Origin: Actinomycetes bacterium
GTDB lineage: Bacteria; Actinomycetota; Acidimicrobiia; Acidimicrobiales; Microtrichaceae
NCBI GenBank assembly: GCA_023423215.1
Contig: JAFAFZ010000164.1
Span: 1 to 5,838, forward strand
Direction: 5' to 3'
Length of the DNA stretch: 5,838 nt
The notes beneath the pieces are model-generated. The model did no database searches. It was given only the letters and a program-made list of their open reading frames with translations, and had not been told where the DNA came from. Positions 5,532 through 5,838 of the stretch are shown here, piece after piece (the stretch's first letter is position 1; the number at the start of each line of letters is the position of its first letter). A program made the translations under genes and the position numbers.

Positions 5532-5655
5532 CCGAGGTGCTGGCACCGGGGGTTGCATCTGGGGCAGGATGTGCAAGTGGCTCACGCCACGTTCTGCGTC
5601 ATCCTCCCATCCACCCTTCCTCTCCCACGGGTGGCGCAGATCGAGGGTCCTCCTC

Positions 5656-5668
5656 TCACCAGTGGTGA
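5656..5668. promoter_or_regulatory. Perfect palindrome, candidate operator
   Basis: TCACCAGTGGTGA is a perfect 6-1-6 palindrome ending 17 bp before the ATG at 5686. Its position in the spacer just ahead of the last gene suits a dimeric repressor site, but no regulator gene is visible nearby. The rest of 5532-5655 holds only weaker inverted repeats, such as CCACCC at 5611-5616 with GGGTGG at 5629-5634. Confidence 0.35.
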
Positions 5669-5685
5669 TGGGGTCTGGTGTTGGG

Positions 5686-5838
5686 ATGACCCTCCGCTTC
5701 GACGACCGGGTCGAGCGGGTCCCCCGGGAGCCGCTCCTCGGCGCGTCCCGGGGCTACGTCGACGTGGGCTCGTTCGACGTGGGCTACTTCGTGGTGGGCA
5801 GGACGCAGGCGCTGTCCAGGCCCAGCACGTGGTTGAGC
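5686..5838 (+). CDS. Unrecognised protein, N-terminal fragment cut by the window end
   Basis: From the ATG at 5686 the frame stays open to the last base, giving 51 codons that start MTLRFDDRVERVPREP. All 51 codons end in G or C, and this bias begins at the ATG after a spacer of mixed composition, which is the main evidence that it is coding. The fragment is rich in Arg, Asp, Gly and Val, with no signal peptide or membrane segment. It includes two similar short units, YVDVGSF and FDVGYF. I do not recognise a family. There is no strong Shine-Dalgarno; GATGGGG at 5667-5673 is 12 nt upstream. The opposite strand in the same wobble register is broken by stops at 5784-5786 and further on, so the plus strand is preferred. 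Confidence 0.55.
   Translation, partial: MTLRFDDRVERVPREPLLGASRGYVDVGSFDVGYFVVGRTQALSRPSTWLS

Noticed and set aside
5553..5576. TTGC (5553-5556) and GCAA (5573-5576) as an inverted operator related to the TTGC array
   Set aside because: Four-base arms with a bulge are too weak, and the orientation differs from the direct-repeat array at 894-923.
3305..5668. A 787-codon open frame on + antisense to both proteases
   Set aside because: It is a by-product of high GC with few stops. Its translation is low-complexity Arg/Ala/Gly/Val sequence with no motif, and the minus strand carries complete protease domains with catalytic residues.
5784..5838. Minus-strand gene end at the right edge, with a TAG stop at 5784-5786 and GC-ending codons
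   Set aside because: It shares wobble positions with the plus-strand frame, so its codon bias is not independent. The bias continues left of this stop to the plus-strand ATG at 5686, which only a plus-strand gene explains.

Overview
The window is about 70% GC, with almost every codon of the real genes ending in G or C. It reads as chromosomal DNA of a high-GC actinobacterium. The style of the proteins and possible leaderless gene starts make me lean towards Acidimicrobiia, but that is an impression and not a demonstrated assignment. I see no rRNA, tRNA, CRISPR array, transposase or phage gene.

Layout: (1) 160-837 +, rnhB, RNase HII with all four catalytic acidic residues. (2) 838-993, a spacer with an unusual 10-bp-phased TTGC array, then a Shine-Dalgarno sequence. 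(3) 994-1614 +, a stand-alone class III nucleotidyl cyclase domain protein with a complete active site, probably making cAMP. (4) 1627-3270 and 3353-4930, both on -, two tandem paralogous exported trypsin-fold (HtrA-like, S1C-type) serine proteases. Each has a conserved Cys pair ahead of the catalytic domain and C-terminal beta-rich regions in place of PDZ domains. The upstream copy (B) lies 82 bp from copy A, and A has its own candidate promoter and a hairpin overlapping its ribosome binding site. (5) 5058-5498 +, a 146-residue four-helix membrane protein of unknown function, divergent from protease B. (6) 5499-5685, a non-coding spacer with inverted repeats. (7) 5686-5838 +, the N-terminal part of an unrecognised gene that runs off the window.

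How it fits together: rnhB is housekeeping (removal of RNA from RNA/DNA hybrids). The cyclase would supply a cytoplasmic second messenger. The two proteases would act outside the membrane, probably tethered as lipoproteins. Cyclase and protease A converge with 12 bp between their stop codons, inside a small palindrome. Nothing in the sequence links cyclase and proteases functionally.

The parts most worth a second look are the PDZ-less protease pair, the TTGC array, the RBS hairpin before protease A, and a TACCGTG-N6-ATG arrangement shared by rnhB and the membrane protein gene.
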